Below the pieces are notes generated by a model. The model saw only the letters and a program-made list of their open reading frames with translations. It searched no databases and was not told the DNA's origin. The position numbers and the translations under genes are program-made. From contig JAFDFZ010000023.1 of assembly GCA_019309565.1 (NCBI GenBank), positions 1-51,257 on the forward strand: DNA of 51,257 nucleotides, written 5' to 3'. How positions within the stretch are numbered: the stretch's first letter is position 1; each line of letters opens with the position of its first letter. This document shows, one piece after another, positions 17,978-26,455 of the stretch. Source of the stretch: Deltaproteobacteria bacterium. GTDB lineage: Bacteria > Desulfobacterota > Desulfobacteria > Desulfobacterales > SURF-15.

Positions 17978-20257
17978 TCATTTACCTTTTACAAGTGTCT
18001 TGTAATAAGGGGTGTTTCTGATATTTTCCATGTTGTTGTCGATCTTAAGAAGATTAAAGTTGTCAAACCCCCTGTCAACTGCTCTTTTAAGCCACATGGT
18101 CGATTCGGCAACCTTGTTTTGTCTTGAAAACAGACCTGCTATTTTATAGTAACTATCCGGATTGTCCGGCTGCACCGAGATGATCTGACGAAATAGAAAA
18201 AAGGCTTTACCATATTCCCCCTGCATCGCAAATATCGTGGCAAGGGCGTCCAATGCAGGAACATGATCGGGTTGAATGGAAAGCGCCCTTTGATAATGAT
18301 CCTTTGCAAGAGTTAAATTTCTGCTCCTTTGATAAAGATTTCCCAGCTTGTAATGCAAACCGGCGTCAAGCGGCTTTGCATCAAGCGCCTGCTTAAGTGT
18401 TGCTATTTCTGCAGCGATCTTATCCAGTTGCGCATGTGCCTTTTCCATATTGCTTCCGGCGCTGGGGTGATCGGAGTCCAGATACAATGCCATCTTGAAA
18501 TGGACGATAGCCTCGGCCGCTCTTCCCTGTTGTGTCAATGCAACTCCCAGGTTGTTGTGTGCATAAGCAAAGTGACCGTCTAATTGCAATGCCTTGGCGA
18601 AAAGAAAAATAGCCTCCTGAATCTGCCCTTTGCGGTAAAATGCGATCCCCAGGTTGTTGCATATATCGGGGTCAGAGGGATCAAGCCGGTAAGCTTGCGA
18701 ATAATGCTCTATGGCCTCATCCAGTCTGCCTTGCTTTAACAAGGCGTTTGCCAGATTGTAATGCGCGCCGGAATAGTTCGGATTGATTTGCAAGGCGGCC
18801 AAATAATTTTTGATCGCTTCATCCAATTTACCCTGCCTTGCCAGGGCCGCTCCCAGATTGTTGTATGCCTTCTTGTATTTTGGCTTTATCCGGATAACCT
18901 CATTGTAATGATGGATGGCTTCACTAAACCTGCCCTGATCCATCAGCGCGATTCCAAGATTGTTATGGGCTGTATAGTTATCAGAAGTAACCTTAAGGGC
19001 ACGGGTAAACAGGGTGATGCTGCTTTCCCAGTATCCTACCTGCCGAACTGTCAGAGCCGTAAGTATCAGTATTATGCCTGCTGCCGGAAGCGCAATGAGC
19101 CTTTTTCTAAAACGCCATTTTTCTTCAATAAGCTCTGGCACTCCCCAGGCAAGGATAATGAATATGCCGATAAACGGAATATATGTATAGCGGTCTGCCA
19201 TAGCTTGCGATCCCACCTGTACAATACCGATAACAGGAATCAGGGTTCCCATGTACCATAGCCATCCGACTGTAAAATAAGGATACCTATGTCTTGCCTT
19301 AACAGCCAGGTAAGATATTGACAGAAGCAATAAAAACGCTGCTGTGACCTGCCAGCCCGGGATCCTGTGGGGGTGAGGATACAGCACTGCAAGATCAACC
19401 GGCCATATCATCTTTCCGATATATCTAATGTATGAAACCAGAGCGTTTGCGATCCTGTCATTCAGCGCAAGTGCCTCTAAAGATCGCAGGGCACCACCCC
19501 TTTTCTGGGCAACCAAAGTTACGATGCTTGAGGCTATCGACAACAGTAAAAGGGGTATTTTTTCCAAAAAAATAGAAAAACTGATGCGTGATTTGCGGAA
19601 ATCGTATTCACATGCGGTTATCTGAAATCTCCCAAAGGGCCAATAATCTAACAACAGCAGAACAAAAGGCAAAGTTACCAGCATGGGCTTGGCCATCAAT
19701 CCCAGAATAAACAACAGTATTACCACCAGATATCTAACAGTGCCGGGTTGTTTCGTATATCGAACATAAGCCCATAGGGCAAGCATCCAGAAAAAGGTGC
19801 TTAAAACATCTTTTCGTTCTGAAATCCATGCCACCGATTCCACATGCATTGGATGAATGGCAAATAGGGCGGCCACAAATCCGCTTTGCCATGGGGCTGC
19901 GGTCATTGTTCTTAGGATCCAGAACAGCAGCAGGGTGTTTGCTATGTGAAAGAAAAGATTTGTCAGATGGTGTGCTCCGGCATCTAAACCGTAAAGCTCA
20001 CAGTCAAGCATGTGAGATAACCACGTAAGAGGATGCCAGTTGCCTGCGCGGGTAGCTGTAAATGCCCATTTCATGCCTGCTGAAGTTAAGCCGGCCTTTA
20101 CATACCGGTTCTCACTGACATATGCGCCGTCATCATAATTGATAAAATCATTGTACTTCAATTGTAAGAAAGCCGCTGAGGTAACAAGCACAAGCAAAAG
20201 ACAGATCAACAGCTCAACCCGAATTTTAAAAACGTGCTCCTTATAATCTAATGTCAT
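17978..20257 (-). CDS. TMTC-like GT-C glycosyltransferase with long TPR array
   Basis: 759 residues, ATG 20257. It has the same membrane architecture as its downstream paralogue: FINYDDGAYVSENRYV acidic loop, NWHPLTWLSHMLDCELYGLD, AIHPMHVESVAWISERKDVL and GLMAKPMLVTLPFVLLLLDY. It differs in having about ten TPR units (for example GRFSEAIHHYNEVIRIKPKY, GKLDEAIKNYLAALQINPNY, GRLDEAIEHYSQAYRLDPSD). The pair arose by tandem duplication; the extra TPRs were gained here or lost in the neighbour. The Shine-Dalgarno is weak. A large multi-hairpin repeat lies 80-210 bases upstream of the start and could affect expression. Inner membrane, with TPRs on the side of the acceptor protein. Confidence 0.82.
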   Translation of the reverse strand: MTLDYKEHVFKIRVELLICLLLVLVTSAAFLQLKYNDFINYDDGAYVSENRYVKAGLTSAGMKWAFTATRAGNWHPLTWLSHMLDCELYGLDAGAHHLTNLFFHIANTLLLFWILRTMTAAPWQSGFVAALFAIHPMHVESVAWISERKDVLSTFFWMLALWAYVRYTKQPGTVRYLVVILLFILGLMAKPMLVTLPFVLLLLDYWPFGRFQITACEYDFRKSRISFSIFLEKIPLLLLSIASSIVTLVAQKRGGALRSLEALALNDRIANALVSYIRYIGKMIWPVDLAVLYPHPHRIPGWQVTAAFLLLLSISYLAVKARHRYPYFTVGWLWYMGTLIPVIGIVQVGSQAMADRYTYIPFIGIFIILAWGVPELIEEKWRFRKRLIALPAAGIILILTALTVRQVGYWESSITLFTRALKVTSDNYTAHNNLGIALMDQGRFSEAIHHYNEVIRIKPKYKKAYNNLGAALARQGKLDEAIKNYLAALQINPNYSGAHYNLANALLKQGRLDEAIEHYSQAYRLDPSDPDICNNLGIAFYRKGQIQEAIFLFAKALQLDGHFAYAHNNLGVALTQQGRAAEAIVHFKMALYLDSDHPSAGSNMEKAHAQLDKIAAEIATLKQALDAKPLDAGLHYKLGNLYQRSRNLTLAKDHYQRALSIQPDHVPALDALATIFAMQGEYGKAFFLFRQIISVQPDNPDSYYKIAGLFSRQNKVAESTMWLKRAVDRGFDNFNLLKIDNNMENIRNTPYYKTLVKGK

Positions 20258-20337
20258 GGTAATATTTCTTAAACAGGCTCACATCCAGGCTGATGTTCAC
20301 CTACCGCCTTAGCTGATTTGCCTTGTCTGATATTCTA

Positions 20338-20468
20338 GATGTTTAGTAAACCCCGTTAGAGAACGATGTTCTCTAACGACTATAGATGGTGGCATTAAAT
20401 CACCATCTATAAGGAATTATCTATACAACCGACAGGAGTCGGTGGCTTTCTCTAACGGGGTAAACATC
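20338..20468. repeat. 131-base multi-hairpin element with competing stems
   Basis: The outer stem pairs 20350-20363 with 20448-20461 (14 perfect pairs), plus 20338-20344 with 20462-20468 (7 pairs) after a 5-base bulge. Inside are hairpins 20381-20391/20401-20411 (11 perfect pairs, 9-base loop) and ACCGAC-AGGA-GTCGGT (20428-20443). A competing hairpin, GTTAGAGAAC-GAT-GTTCTCTAAC (20355-20377), uses the same 5' arm as the outer stem, so two folds exclude each other. It may be a MITE-like mobile repeat or a structured leader of the minus-strand gene. Confidence 0.8.
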
Positions 20469-20477
20469 ATATCGAAA

Positions 20478-20512
20478 ATTTGCTGTCGTTTTTAAATTAC
20501 ATGCTGTTAGTA
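20478..20512 (+). repeat. 35-bp dispersed repeat, copy A
   Basis: 32 of 35 bases match the reverse complement of 33775-33809. It begins 10 bases after the multi-hairpin element and ends just before the truncated TPR gene, so it may be part of the same mobile unit. Confidence 0.7.
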
Positions 20513-20582
20513 AGTTAAAAGCTTATTCAGGTTATGTTCAGGGTGGTCAGGCATACAAAGATATGCTGCCATTTTTCTCCTG

Positions 20583-21011
20583 TTGATTGTTGCTGAAGTT
20601 TACGGGTTTGAAACCGCCAAAAGGAACCTGGCGTGGCGGAATGAACTTACGCTCTGGCTGGATACAGTAAAAAAATCGCCCGGCAGCTTTATGGTACGAA
20701 CCAATTTATCTATAGCCCTCCATGCTGCCGGGCGTTCAAATGAAGCACTGAAACAAGCACACGAGGCAATTGCCCTCAATCCTCATCATGACACCCCGCA
20801 TTTTGTCCTGGGGGTTATCATGTATGAAACGGGCCTGGTAGAACAATCCCGGTATGCTCTTGAAAAAACCCTTCAAATAAACCCCGGCCATTCGGATGCC
20901 ATACATCTTTTGGGCAAGATTAAAATTTGCCAGGAAAGGAAAAGAATCTCAGCAGAGATCTCAATTCTTTCCCTGGCAGATAAAAAACGGATAATATCAA
21001 TTAAAAAGTAA
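20583..21011 (+). pseudogene. C-terminal piece of a TMTC/TPR-type glycosyltransferase
   Basis: The frame is open from 20514, but family-like sequence begins at about 20560 with the end of a membrane helix (AAIFLLLIVAEVYGFETAKR). It then shows RNELTLWLDTVKKSPGSFMV, the link seen in TMTC-like proteins before their TPRs, and two TPR units (GRSNEALKQAHEAIALNPHH, GLVEQSRYALEKTLQINPGH). The whole membrane catalytic part is missing and no start codon has a ribosome site. It lies on the opposite strand to its intact relatives, just past the 35-bp repeat, and its last 11 bases overlap the end of the pilin gene. It was probably truncated by the event that brought the repeat. Confidence 0.65.
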
Positions 21012-21369
21012 TGTCCCCATCTTCATCGATGGTATATGTCTTATCCCCAGAGGTATGAGTAGCTGTCATCTCAAGACCTGACTGGGTGCCTGTGACAACA
21101 GTTAAAGTGACATTGGATGTGGATTTAAACCCGTATGCAGTCAGAATCGAAGTTGTTACGGTTCCGTCTGGATAATCTGAAAAATAAGCCTGGGCAGCAG
21201 TATAGGCGTTTTTTATGTCCGCATTAGCAGCAGAATCATAGCCTCTTTTTCTATAACTGATAAAGTTGGGGATGGCTATGGCAGCCAGAATACCGATGAT
21301 TGCGATTACAATCATCAGCTCAATCAATGTAAAACCTTTCTCCTTGTTGCCTCTAAGTTTTTGTAACAT
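21001..21369 (-). CDS. pilA: type IV pilin, PilA-like
   Basis: A 122-residue prepilin from ATG 21369, with AGGAGG at ideal spacing; I reject the 24-residue upstream extension. The leader MLQKLRGNKEKG ends at the prepilin peptidase site, followed by FTLIELMIVIAIIGILAAIA, with Phe+1 and Glu+5 as needed for N-methylation and assembly. The C-terminal part is a small globular domain rich in Thr, Asp and Tyr, with no Cys pair. It is the only pilus structural gene here. The sigma-54 promoter and palindromes upstream, and the adjacent PilR-type regulator, indicate sigma-54-dependent expression. Pilins of this kind serve attachment, twitching or long-range electron transfer; which one applies is unknown. 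Confidence 0.93.
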   Translation of the reverse strand: MLQKLRGNKEKGFTLIELMIVIAIIGILAAIAIPNFISYRKRGYDSAANADIKNAYTAAQAYFSDYPDGTVTTSILTAYGFKSTSNVTLTVVTGTQSGLEMTATHTSGDKTYTIDEDGDITF

Positions 21370-21484
21370 GCAAAATCCTCCTTTAAAAAAAATAATTACA
21401 GGTTTTTTCCAAATTTCCTGCTCGCTTGTTCTGTTTTTCATTCGAAACGATGATGAAAATCCTTCAAGCTTAAAAATTTTTGGA

Positions 21485-21499
21485 GCAAAAAATGTGCCA
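21485..21499 (-). promoter_or_regulatory. sigma-54 (-24/-12) promoter of the pilin gene
   Basis: On the minus strand the sequence is TGGCACATTTTTTGC, with GG and GC separated by exactly 10 bases, matching the TGGCAC-N5-TTGC consensus. The start would be near 21473, giving a leader of about 104 bases before the ATG at 21369. Confidence 0.8.
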
Positions 21500-21606
21500 T
21501 GTATGAATTTATGATAAAAATATTTAATACGTTAATGTTTTATTGGGAAATATCTTTTTAATCGGGCATAATTCATTTATTGAAAGTCGATGTCGCAAGA
21601 AACGAA

Positions 21607-21640
21607 TGACAAATTTTGTCATTACATGACAAAATTTGTC
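21607..21640. promoter_or_regulatory. paired palindromes, probable PilR enhancer site
   Basis: TGACAAATTTTGTCA (21607-21621) is a perfect palindrome around a central base. TGACAAAATTTGTC (21627-21640) is a near copy, with centres 20 bp (two helical turns) apart. They lie about 140-160 bp upstream of the predicted sigma-54 start, the usual enhancer position, and just past the pilR stop codon. Confidence 0.65.
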
Positions 21641-21647
21641 CCTATTT

Positions 21648-23042
21648 TTAGCTTTCGATCTCAAGCTTGCTCAGCCTGTGTCGCATCGAACGAAAGCTGA
21701 TACCGAGCAGTTCAGAAGCTTTCTGCTTGTTTCCATTGGTGCACTCAAGTGCCTTCTTAATGTAGGCTCTTTCGATATCTTCTAAAATAGCATCAAGTGC
21801 CACGCCCTTTGCAACCTCGTTAAGGTCGAACCTTCTATCCTGAAAACCTTCTATCCACCTCCTCTTGTGCAGGGATAACGCAAGGCTGTCCGGAAGCAGA
21901 ATGTTGGTATTGGCAAGGGCAACACTTCGCTCCAGGAGGTTTTCCAGCTCCCGCACATTGCCCGGGAAATCATATTTATTCAGCATATCAATGGCATAAG
22001 AGGATATCTTTGTGACCTCCTTGCCCATTTCTTTGGAATATTTTTCCAGAAAATGCTGTGCCAGCGCCCGCAAATCACTCTTGCGTTCTCTTAGCGGAGG
22101 CACTTTGATTTCGATGACGTTTAGGCGGTAGAAGAGATCCTCCCTGAAATTCCCGGCGATGACTTCGGCTTCAAGTTTCTTGTTTGTGGCTGAAATAATC
22201 CTGATATCAACACCGATTTCTTCGTTTCCACCTACAGGTTTGAACACCTTGTCCTGAACCACACGCAGAAGCTTTACCTGGATACGGGGGCTTAACTCTC
22301 CGATTTCATCCAGAAACACGGTGCCTCTATGGGCGATTTCGAAAAGCCCCTTTTTCTCCTGTGTGGCTCCGGTAAACGAGCCTTTTTTGTGTCCGAACAG
22401 CTCGCTTTCCATCAGCGTCTCGGGAATCCCCCCGCAGTTTATTACAACAAAGGGATGGTTTCTCCGTTCGCTTTCCTCGTGAATAGCCCTTGCAATCAAT
22501 TCTTTTCCGGTACCGCTCTCTCCGGTAATAAGAATATTCGTTCGCGTCCTGGCCACCTGGCGAACCATATTATAGATATGCATCATACCAGGGCTTTTGC
22601 CCACAATTTTTCCAAAAAACAAATTTTTCTTCAGCTCATCGTTAAGCGCCTTCTTTTCGTGCTCAAGGGTTCTTAATTTCAATGCTTTGGCAACGGTTTG
22701 TTTAAGCTCGTCTTTATCGAACGGTTTGGGGACATAATCATAAGCACCCTCATTCATTGCCTCCACTGCGGTTTCGGTGGTTGCGTAAGCTGAAATCATG
22801 ATGACAATGACAAGCGGATTTCGTTGTTTGGCCGCTCTTAGCACATCAAGTCCTGTAATATCCCCAAGCCGAATATCACACAGCAGCAAATCGAAATCGG
22901 TTTTGTCAAGCATTTTGATGGCTTTCCTGCCGTTTTCGGCGCACTCCACCTTGTATCCTTCTCTGCTGAACAGCATGTCGAGAAACTCTCGCATGCTCAG
23001 CTCGTCATCTACTACCAGGATATGAGGCGTTGACCCTATCAT
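21648..23042 (-). CDS. pilR: sigma-54-dependent response regulator, PilR-like
   Basis: 464 residues, ATG 23042. REC domain (about 8-120): ILVVDDELSMREFL, phospho-acceptor DLLLCDIRLGD and Lys in YVPKPF. AAA+ domain (about 145-380): Walker A GESGTGKE, the sigma-54-contacting loop ESELFGHKKGSFTGATQ with GAFTGA as GSFTGA, and Walker B GTVFLDEIGEL. A Fis-type HTH closes it (NGNKQKASELLGISFRSMRH). It activates sigma-54 promoters when phosphorylated. Its start overlaps the pyrC stop as ATGA, so the two are co-translated. The pilin gene 279 bases downstream has a sigma-54 promoter with palindromic upstream sites, which makes it the obvious target. No PilS-type kinase is encoded in this window. Confidence 0.9.
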   Translation of the reverse strand: MIGSTPHILVVDDELSMREFLDMLFSREGYKVECAENGRKAIKMLDKTDFDLLLCDIRLGDITGLDVLRAAKQRNPLVIVIMISAYATTETAVEAMNEGAYDYVPKPFDKDELKQTVAKALKLRTLEHEKKALNDELKKNLFFGKIVGKSPGMMHIYNMVRQVARTRTNILITGESGTGKELIARAIHEESERRNHPFVVINCGGIPETLMESELFGHKKGSFTGATQEKKGLFEIAHRGTVFLDEIGELSPRIQVKLLRVVQDKVFKPVGGNEEIGVDIRIISATNKKLEAEVIAGNFREDLFYRLNVIEIKVPPLRERKSDLRALAQHFLEKYSKEMGKEVTKISSYAIDMLNKYDFPGNVRELENLLERSVALANTNILLPDSLALSLHKRRWIEGFQDRRFDLNEVAKGVALDAILEDIERAYIKKALECTNGNKQKASELLGISFRSMRHRLSKLEIES

Positions 23043-24355
23043 TGAAGATCTTCAAACACCACCTTTCCCTTCACCATGGTAAGTACTGCCTTTCCCTTGA
23101 CATGCCAGCGGTCAAAGGGTGTATTGCGGCTCAGCGATTTGAATCGTTTCGCATCGATGACATGATCCTGATCTGTGTCGATGATGGTAATATTGGCAAT
23201 GGCTCCGATGCGGATGCAATTTTCCCGATGGATGATTCGACCCGGATTCTTGGACATCTTTTCTATGAGAGCTGTCAGACTCAGCACCCCCTTTTCCACA
23301 AGCTTCAGGCTCAAGGCAAGAGATGTTTCAAGGCCGATAATTCCGTTCTCGGCCATATCAAACTCCGTGTCTTTTTCGATGGATGTCTGGGGTGCATGGT
23401 CTGTGGCGATGACATCGATGGTTCCATCGGATAGAGCTTCAAGGATGGCATCCCGATCTCTGGCTGAGCGCAGAGGGGGATTCATTTTTGCATTTGTGTT
23501 GTAAGCTTCTACGGCTTCCTCTGTAAGCAAAAAATAATGGGGGGCGGTCTCTGCCGTCACCGGCAGCCCTCTTGCTTTGGCTTCGCTGATAACTCGCACC
23601 GACTCGGCCGTGCTCACATGAGCGATATGAAGCGGGCTTTCGGTCAACTCACATAACGCGATATCCCGCATTGTGATAATACTTTCCGCCGCATTGGGAA
23701 TACCGGCAAGCCCAAGCCGGGTGGCGACAACACCCTCATTCATAACGCCTGACCCGGAAAGGTATAGATCTTCACAGTGCGAGATGATCGGCAATTGAAA
23801 AAGTTTTGCATATTCAAGTGCCCGGCGAAGCAGTTCACTGTTTACCACGGGCCCCCCGTCATCAGAAAGGGCAACCGCACCGGCTTCCTTCAGGTCACCA
23901 AATTCGCAAAGGCTCTCTCCCCTGCGGTTAATACTGACAGCCGCAATGGGATACACCTGAGCGGTTGCCGCCATTTCGGCTTTTCTTAAAATAAACCGTG
24001 TCACCTGGCTGTTATCGTTTACCGGATGCGTGTTAGGCATGGTGCAGACAGCCGTAAAACCTCCGGCAGCAGCAGCAAGGCAGCCGGATTCAATGGTTTC
24101 TTTATATTCGAACCCGGGCTCTCTTAAATGAACATGCATATCAATAAGACCTGGAGCGACTACCTTTCCAGAGGCATCGATGATTCGGTCTATGGGCCTG
24201 GAAGGATCCGGTTCATCCACGCTTGCCCCCTGTCTTGATCCATCTGGTGGTACCGCAGTGATGGCAGCAATCTTTTCATCCTCTATGAGGATATCCATAA
24301 GCCCGTCCAGATTGCCGGGATCGATCACCCTTCCGTTCTTAATCAGTGTCCGCAT
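23039..24355 (-). CDS. pyrC: dihydroorotase
   Basis: 438 residues from ATG 24355 (MRTLIKNG), with GGAGGCGC upstream; the longer frame with 18 extra residues runs into pyrB. It is a class I amidohydrolase dihydroorotase. Zinc ligands are in [20 protein letters not shown] (HxH), later His residues in IISHCED and HIAHVST, and catalytic Asp in [11 protein letters not shown]. It interconverts carbamoyl aspartate and dihydroorotate in pyrimidine synthesis. It overlaps the pyrB end by 17 bases and the pilR start by 4. Linkage to pyrB is classical; linkage to a pilus regulator is not a functional pairing I know of. Confidence 0.95.
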   Translation of the reverse strand: MRTLIKNGRVIDPGNLDGLMDILIEDEKIAAITAVPPDGSRQGASVDEPDPSRPIDRIIDASGKVVAPGLIDMHVHLREPGFEYKETIESGCLAAAAGGFTAVCTMPNTHPVNDNSQVTRFILRKAEMAATAQVYPIAAVSINRRGESLCEFGDLKEAGAVALSDDGGPVVNSELLRRALEYAKLFQLPIISHCEDLYLSGSGVMNEGVVATRLGLAGIPNAAESIITMRDIALCELTESPLHIAHVSTAESVRVISEAKARGLPVTAETAPHYFLLTEEAVEAYNTNAKMNPPLRSARDRDAILEALSDGTIDVIATDHAPQTSIEKDTEFDMAENGIIGLETSLALSLKLVEKGVLSLTALIEKMSKNPGRIIHRENCIRIGAIANITIIDTDQDHVIDAKRFKSLSRNTPFDRWHVKGKAVLTMVKGKVVFEDLQ

Positions 24356-25277
24356 TTCGAGCGCCTCCCAACACCAAATATAGTAGTGCCATGCGAACCG
24401 CGACACCATTGGTCACCTGATCCAAAATGATGGAATAAGGACCGTCTGCAACCTCTGGTGCGATTTCCACGCCTCGATTCATGGGCCCAGGATGCATAAT
24501 CAAAACATCCTCTTTTGCGTGTTTTAATCGTTTCATGTTAAGGCCATACAGTACTGAATATTCTCTTAAAGTAGGAAATAAAAACCGCTGCTGCCGTTCT
24601 TTTTGAATCCGCAGCATCATAATGACATCTGCATCCTTTACGGCCTCATCGATATGGTAGGTAACAGATACCCCGAGGTTTTCGATACCCATGGGAATCA
24701 TGGTTGGAGGGCCTGCCACGATAACGTTGGCACCCATTTTGGAAAACCCGATGCAATTTGATCTAGCGACCCTGCTGTGGGTAATATCTCCGATAATGGC
24801 AATCTGCAGCCCGGAAATCCTGCCTTTGTGTTCTCTTACCGTCATAATGTCCAAAAGCGCCTGTGTCGGATGGGCATGCATCCCATCCCCCGCATTTATA
24901 ATCGAAGCGCTTACCAAGGGGGACAGCAAATGCGGCGCTCCGGAGCAGCTGTGCCGAATCACGATCACATCAGGGGCCATCGCCTCAAGGTTTCGGGCGG
25001 TATCGATCAGAGTCTCTCCCTTTACAATACTGCTGGTGGATGCGGAAATCGAATGGGTATCGGCACTAAGGCGTTTTGCCGCTATATCGAAAGAGGTCCG
25101 GGTTCGAGTGCTCGGTTCATGAAAAAACAGAATTACCGTTTTTCCTCTCAGGGTGGGAACCTTTTTTATGGGGCGGGTGGATATTTCCTTCATTCTGTCA
25201 GCGGTGTCGAGAATCAACTCTATTTCATCGACTGTAAGTGATGCCATATCCAGGATATCTTTTTTCTTAAATTGCAT
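24339..25277 (-). CDS. pyrB: aspartate carbamoyltransferase, catalytic subunit
   Basis: 312 residues from ATG 25277 (AAGAGG seven bases upstream); a TTG two codons earlier is possible. The carbamoyl-phosphate loop [15 protein letters not shown] is exact. [12 protein letters not shown] corresponds to the HPxQ-region variant, HPTQALLDI is present, and the aspartate-binding loop [11 protein letters not shown] (MxLRxQxER) and [11 protein letters not shown] are clear. It catalyses the committed step of pyrimidine synthesis. No pyrI regulatory subunit is linked. Cytosolic. It is part of the lepB-pyrB-pyrC-pilR run, 12 bases after lepB. Confidence 0.95.
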   Translation of the reverse strand: MQFKKKDILDMASLTVDEIELILDTADRMKEISTRPIKKVPTLRGKTVILFFHEPSTRTRTSFDIAAKRLSADTHSISASTSSIVKGETLIDTARNLEAMAPDVIVIRHSCSGAPHLLSPLVSASIINAGDGMHAHPTQALLDIMTVREHKGRISGLQIAIIGDITHSRVARSNCIGFSKMGANVIVAGPPTMIPMGIENLGVSVTYHIDEAVKDADVIMMLRIQKERQQRFLFPTLREYSVLYGLNMKRLKHAKEDVLIMHPGPMNRGVEIAPEVADGPYSIILDQVTNGVAVRMALLYLVLGGARNADTD

Positions 25278-25289
25278 GGCCAAGCCTCT

Positions 25290-25943
25290 TTAATGAATCA
25301 GCTTCCCAATTCTTTTCCATCGTACCCCGAAGTTTTCCCTGTCCCAGGACCAATATATAATAAATGCTTTTCCCTTTACATCCTTGAGATCAACAAACCC
25401 CCAGAATCGGCTGTCATAGCTATGATCGCGATTATCCCCCAAAACAAAAAGAGAATTCGGCGGTACGGTCACAGGCCCGAAATTGTCCCGGGGCTGTATC
25501 AGCCCTGGTATGACCTGTGAGTCTGTATGGACCCCATAAGGGTGATTTTCAGGTTTTCCGTTTATGAAGACCTGTTTGTCTTTGATTTCAACCACATCGC
25601 CCTCAACGCCAACCACTCGTTTGATAAAATCCTTTTTGGGGTCCTCGGGAAATCGAAAGACAATGATGTCGCCGCGCTTTGGTTTCTTTACGGGTATGAG
25701 CGTGGTACTGATAAACGGCAGTTTGACTCCATAAATGAATTTGTTGACCAGAATGTGATCGCCGACCAAAAGGGTTTGCTTCATTGAACCGGAAGGAATC
25801 TTGAATGCCTGTACCACAAAGGTGCGAATGAAAAGCGCAATGACGATAGCCAGAACAATCGCTTCGATATTTTCACGAAAGCGGCTTTTTCCCTTGGTCA
25901 AAGACTGTTTTCGGGATCGGTTCATTACTTTCAAGTTTTTCAA
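25290..25943 (-). CDS. lepB: signal peptidase I
   Basis: 217 residues. A basic N-terminus is followed by one membrane helix (about 28-48, IEAIVLAIVIALFIRTFVVQ). The catalytic Ser lies in KIPSGSMKQTL and the general-base Lys in DFIKRVVGVEGD (Ser/Lys dyad). Box E is SLFVLGDNRDHSYDSRFWGF. It cleaves Sec and Tat leaders at the outer face of the inner membrane; several exported proteins in this window are likely substrates. The start is taken at ATG 25943. It lies 29 bases downstream of pgpA. Confidence 0.95.
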   Translation of the reverse strand: MKNLKVMNRSRKQSLTKGKSRFRENIEAIVLAIVIALFIRTFVVQAFKIPSGSMKQTLLVGDHILVNKFIYGVKLPFISTTLIPVKKPKRGDIIVFRFPEDPKKDFIKRVVGVEGDVVEIKDKQVFINGKPENHPYGVHTDSQVIPGLIQPRDNFGPVTVPPNSLFVLGDNRDHSYDSRFWGFVDLKDVKGKAFIIYWSWDRENFGVRWKRIGKLIH

Positions 25944-25972
25944 TTACCTTTCTAGGGGTCGCATGCTCAAAT

Positions 25973-26446
25973 CTAACCGTTGAATGCTGATGCGATCAAA
26001 AACCCTATCCTGAGAATAAGATTGCTGAAGATGCCGGCTATGACATCATCCAAAACAACGCCGGCCCCTCCCTTTACATTGCGTTCAAGTTTCCGGATGG
26101 GAAACGGCTTCAGCACATCAAGCGCTCTGAAAACGAAAAATCCTGATGCAACGGTTAAAAAATCAAACGGCAGTCCCAACATGGTCACGGCAAATCCTGC
26201 AATCTCATCGATCACTATACAGCCGGGATCTGTTCGATCCAAGATTCTTTCCGCTTTATCCGCCATCCAGATTGCAACGATAATAAGCATCGCTGCGAAA
26301 ACAACCGAGATGAGAGGCTGAAATCGAGATAAAACATAACAGATGGGGATCCCCACCACAGATCCAAGCGTGCCCGGTGCAAACGGGATGTACCCGACAA
26401 ACCCACCCGATGAAACAAACAGGACCATTCCCTGTGCGAATCGCAT
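25973..26446 (-). CDS. pgpA: phosphatidylglycerophosphatase A
   Basis: 157 residues, inner membrane. PgpA motifs are in order: IPFAPGTLGSVVGIP, CIVIDEIAGFAVTMLGLP (catalytic acidic motif), FFVFRALDVLKPFPIRKLER and GAGVVLDDVIAGIFSNL. It removes the phosphate of phosphatidylglycerol phosphate to give phosphatidylglycerol. It starts 9 bases after the larC stop. A second Met six codons later is an alternative start. No unusual feature. Confidence 0.93.
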   Translation of the reverse strand: MRFAQGMVLFVSSGGFVGYIPFAPGTLGSVVGIPICYVLSRFQPLISVVFAAMLIIVAIWMADKAERILDRTDPGCIVIDEIAGFAVTMLGLPFDFLTVASGFFVFRALDVLKPFPIRKLERNVKGGAGVVLDDVIAGIFSNLILRIGFLIASAFNG

Positions 26447-26455
26447 GGCCCGTGT

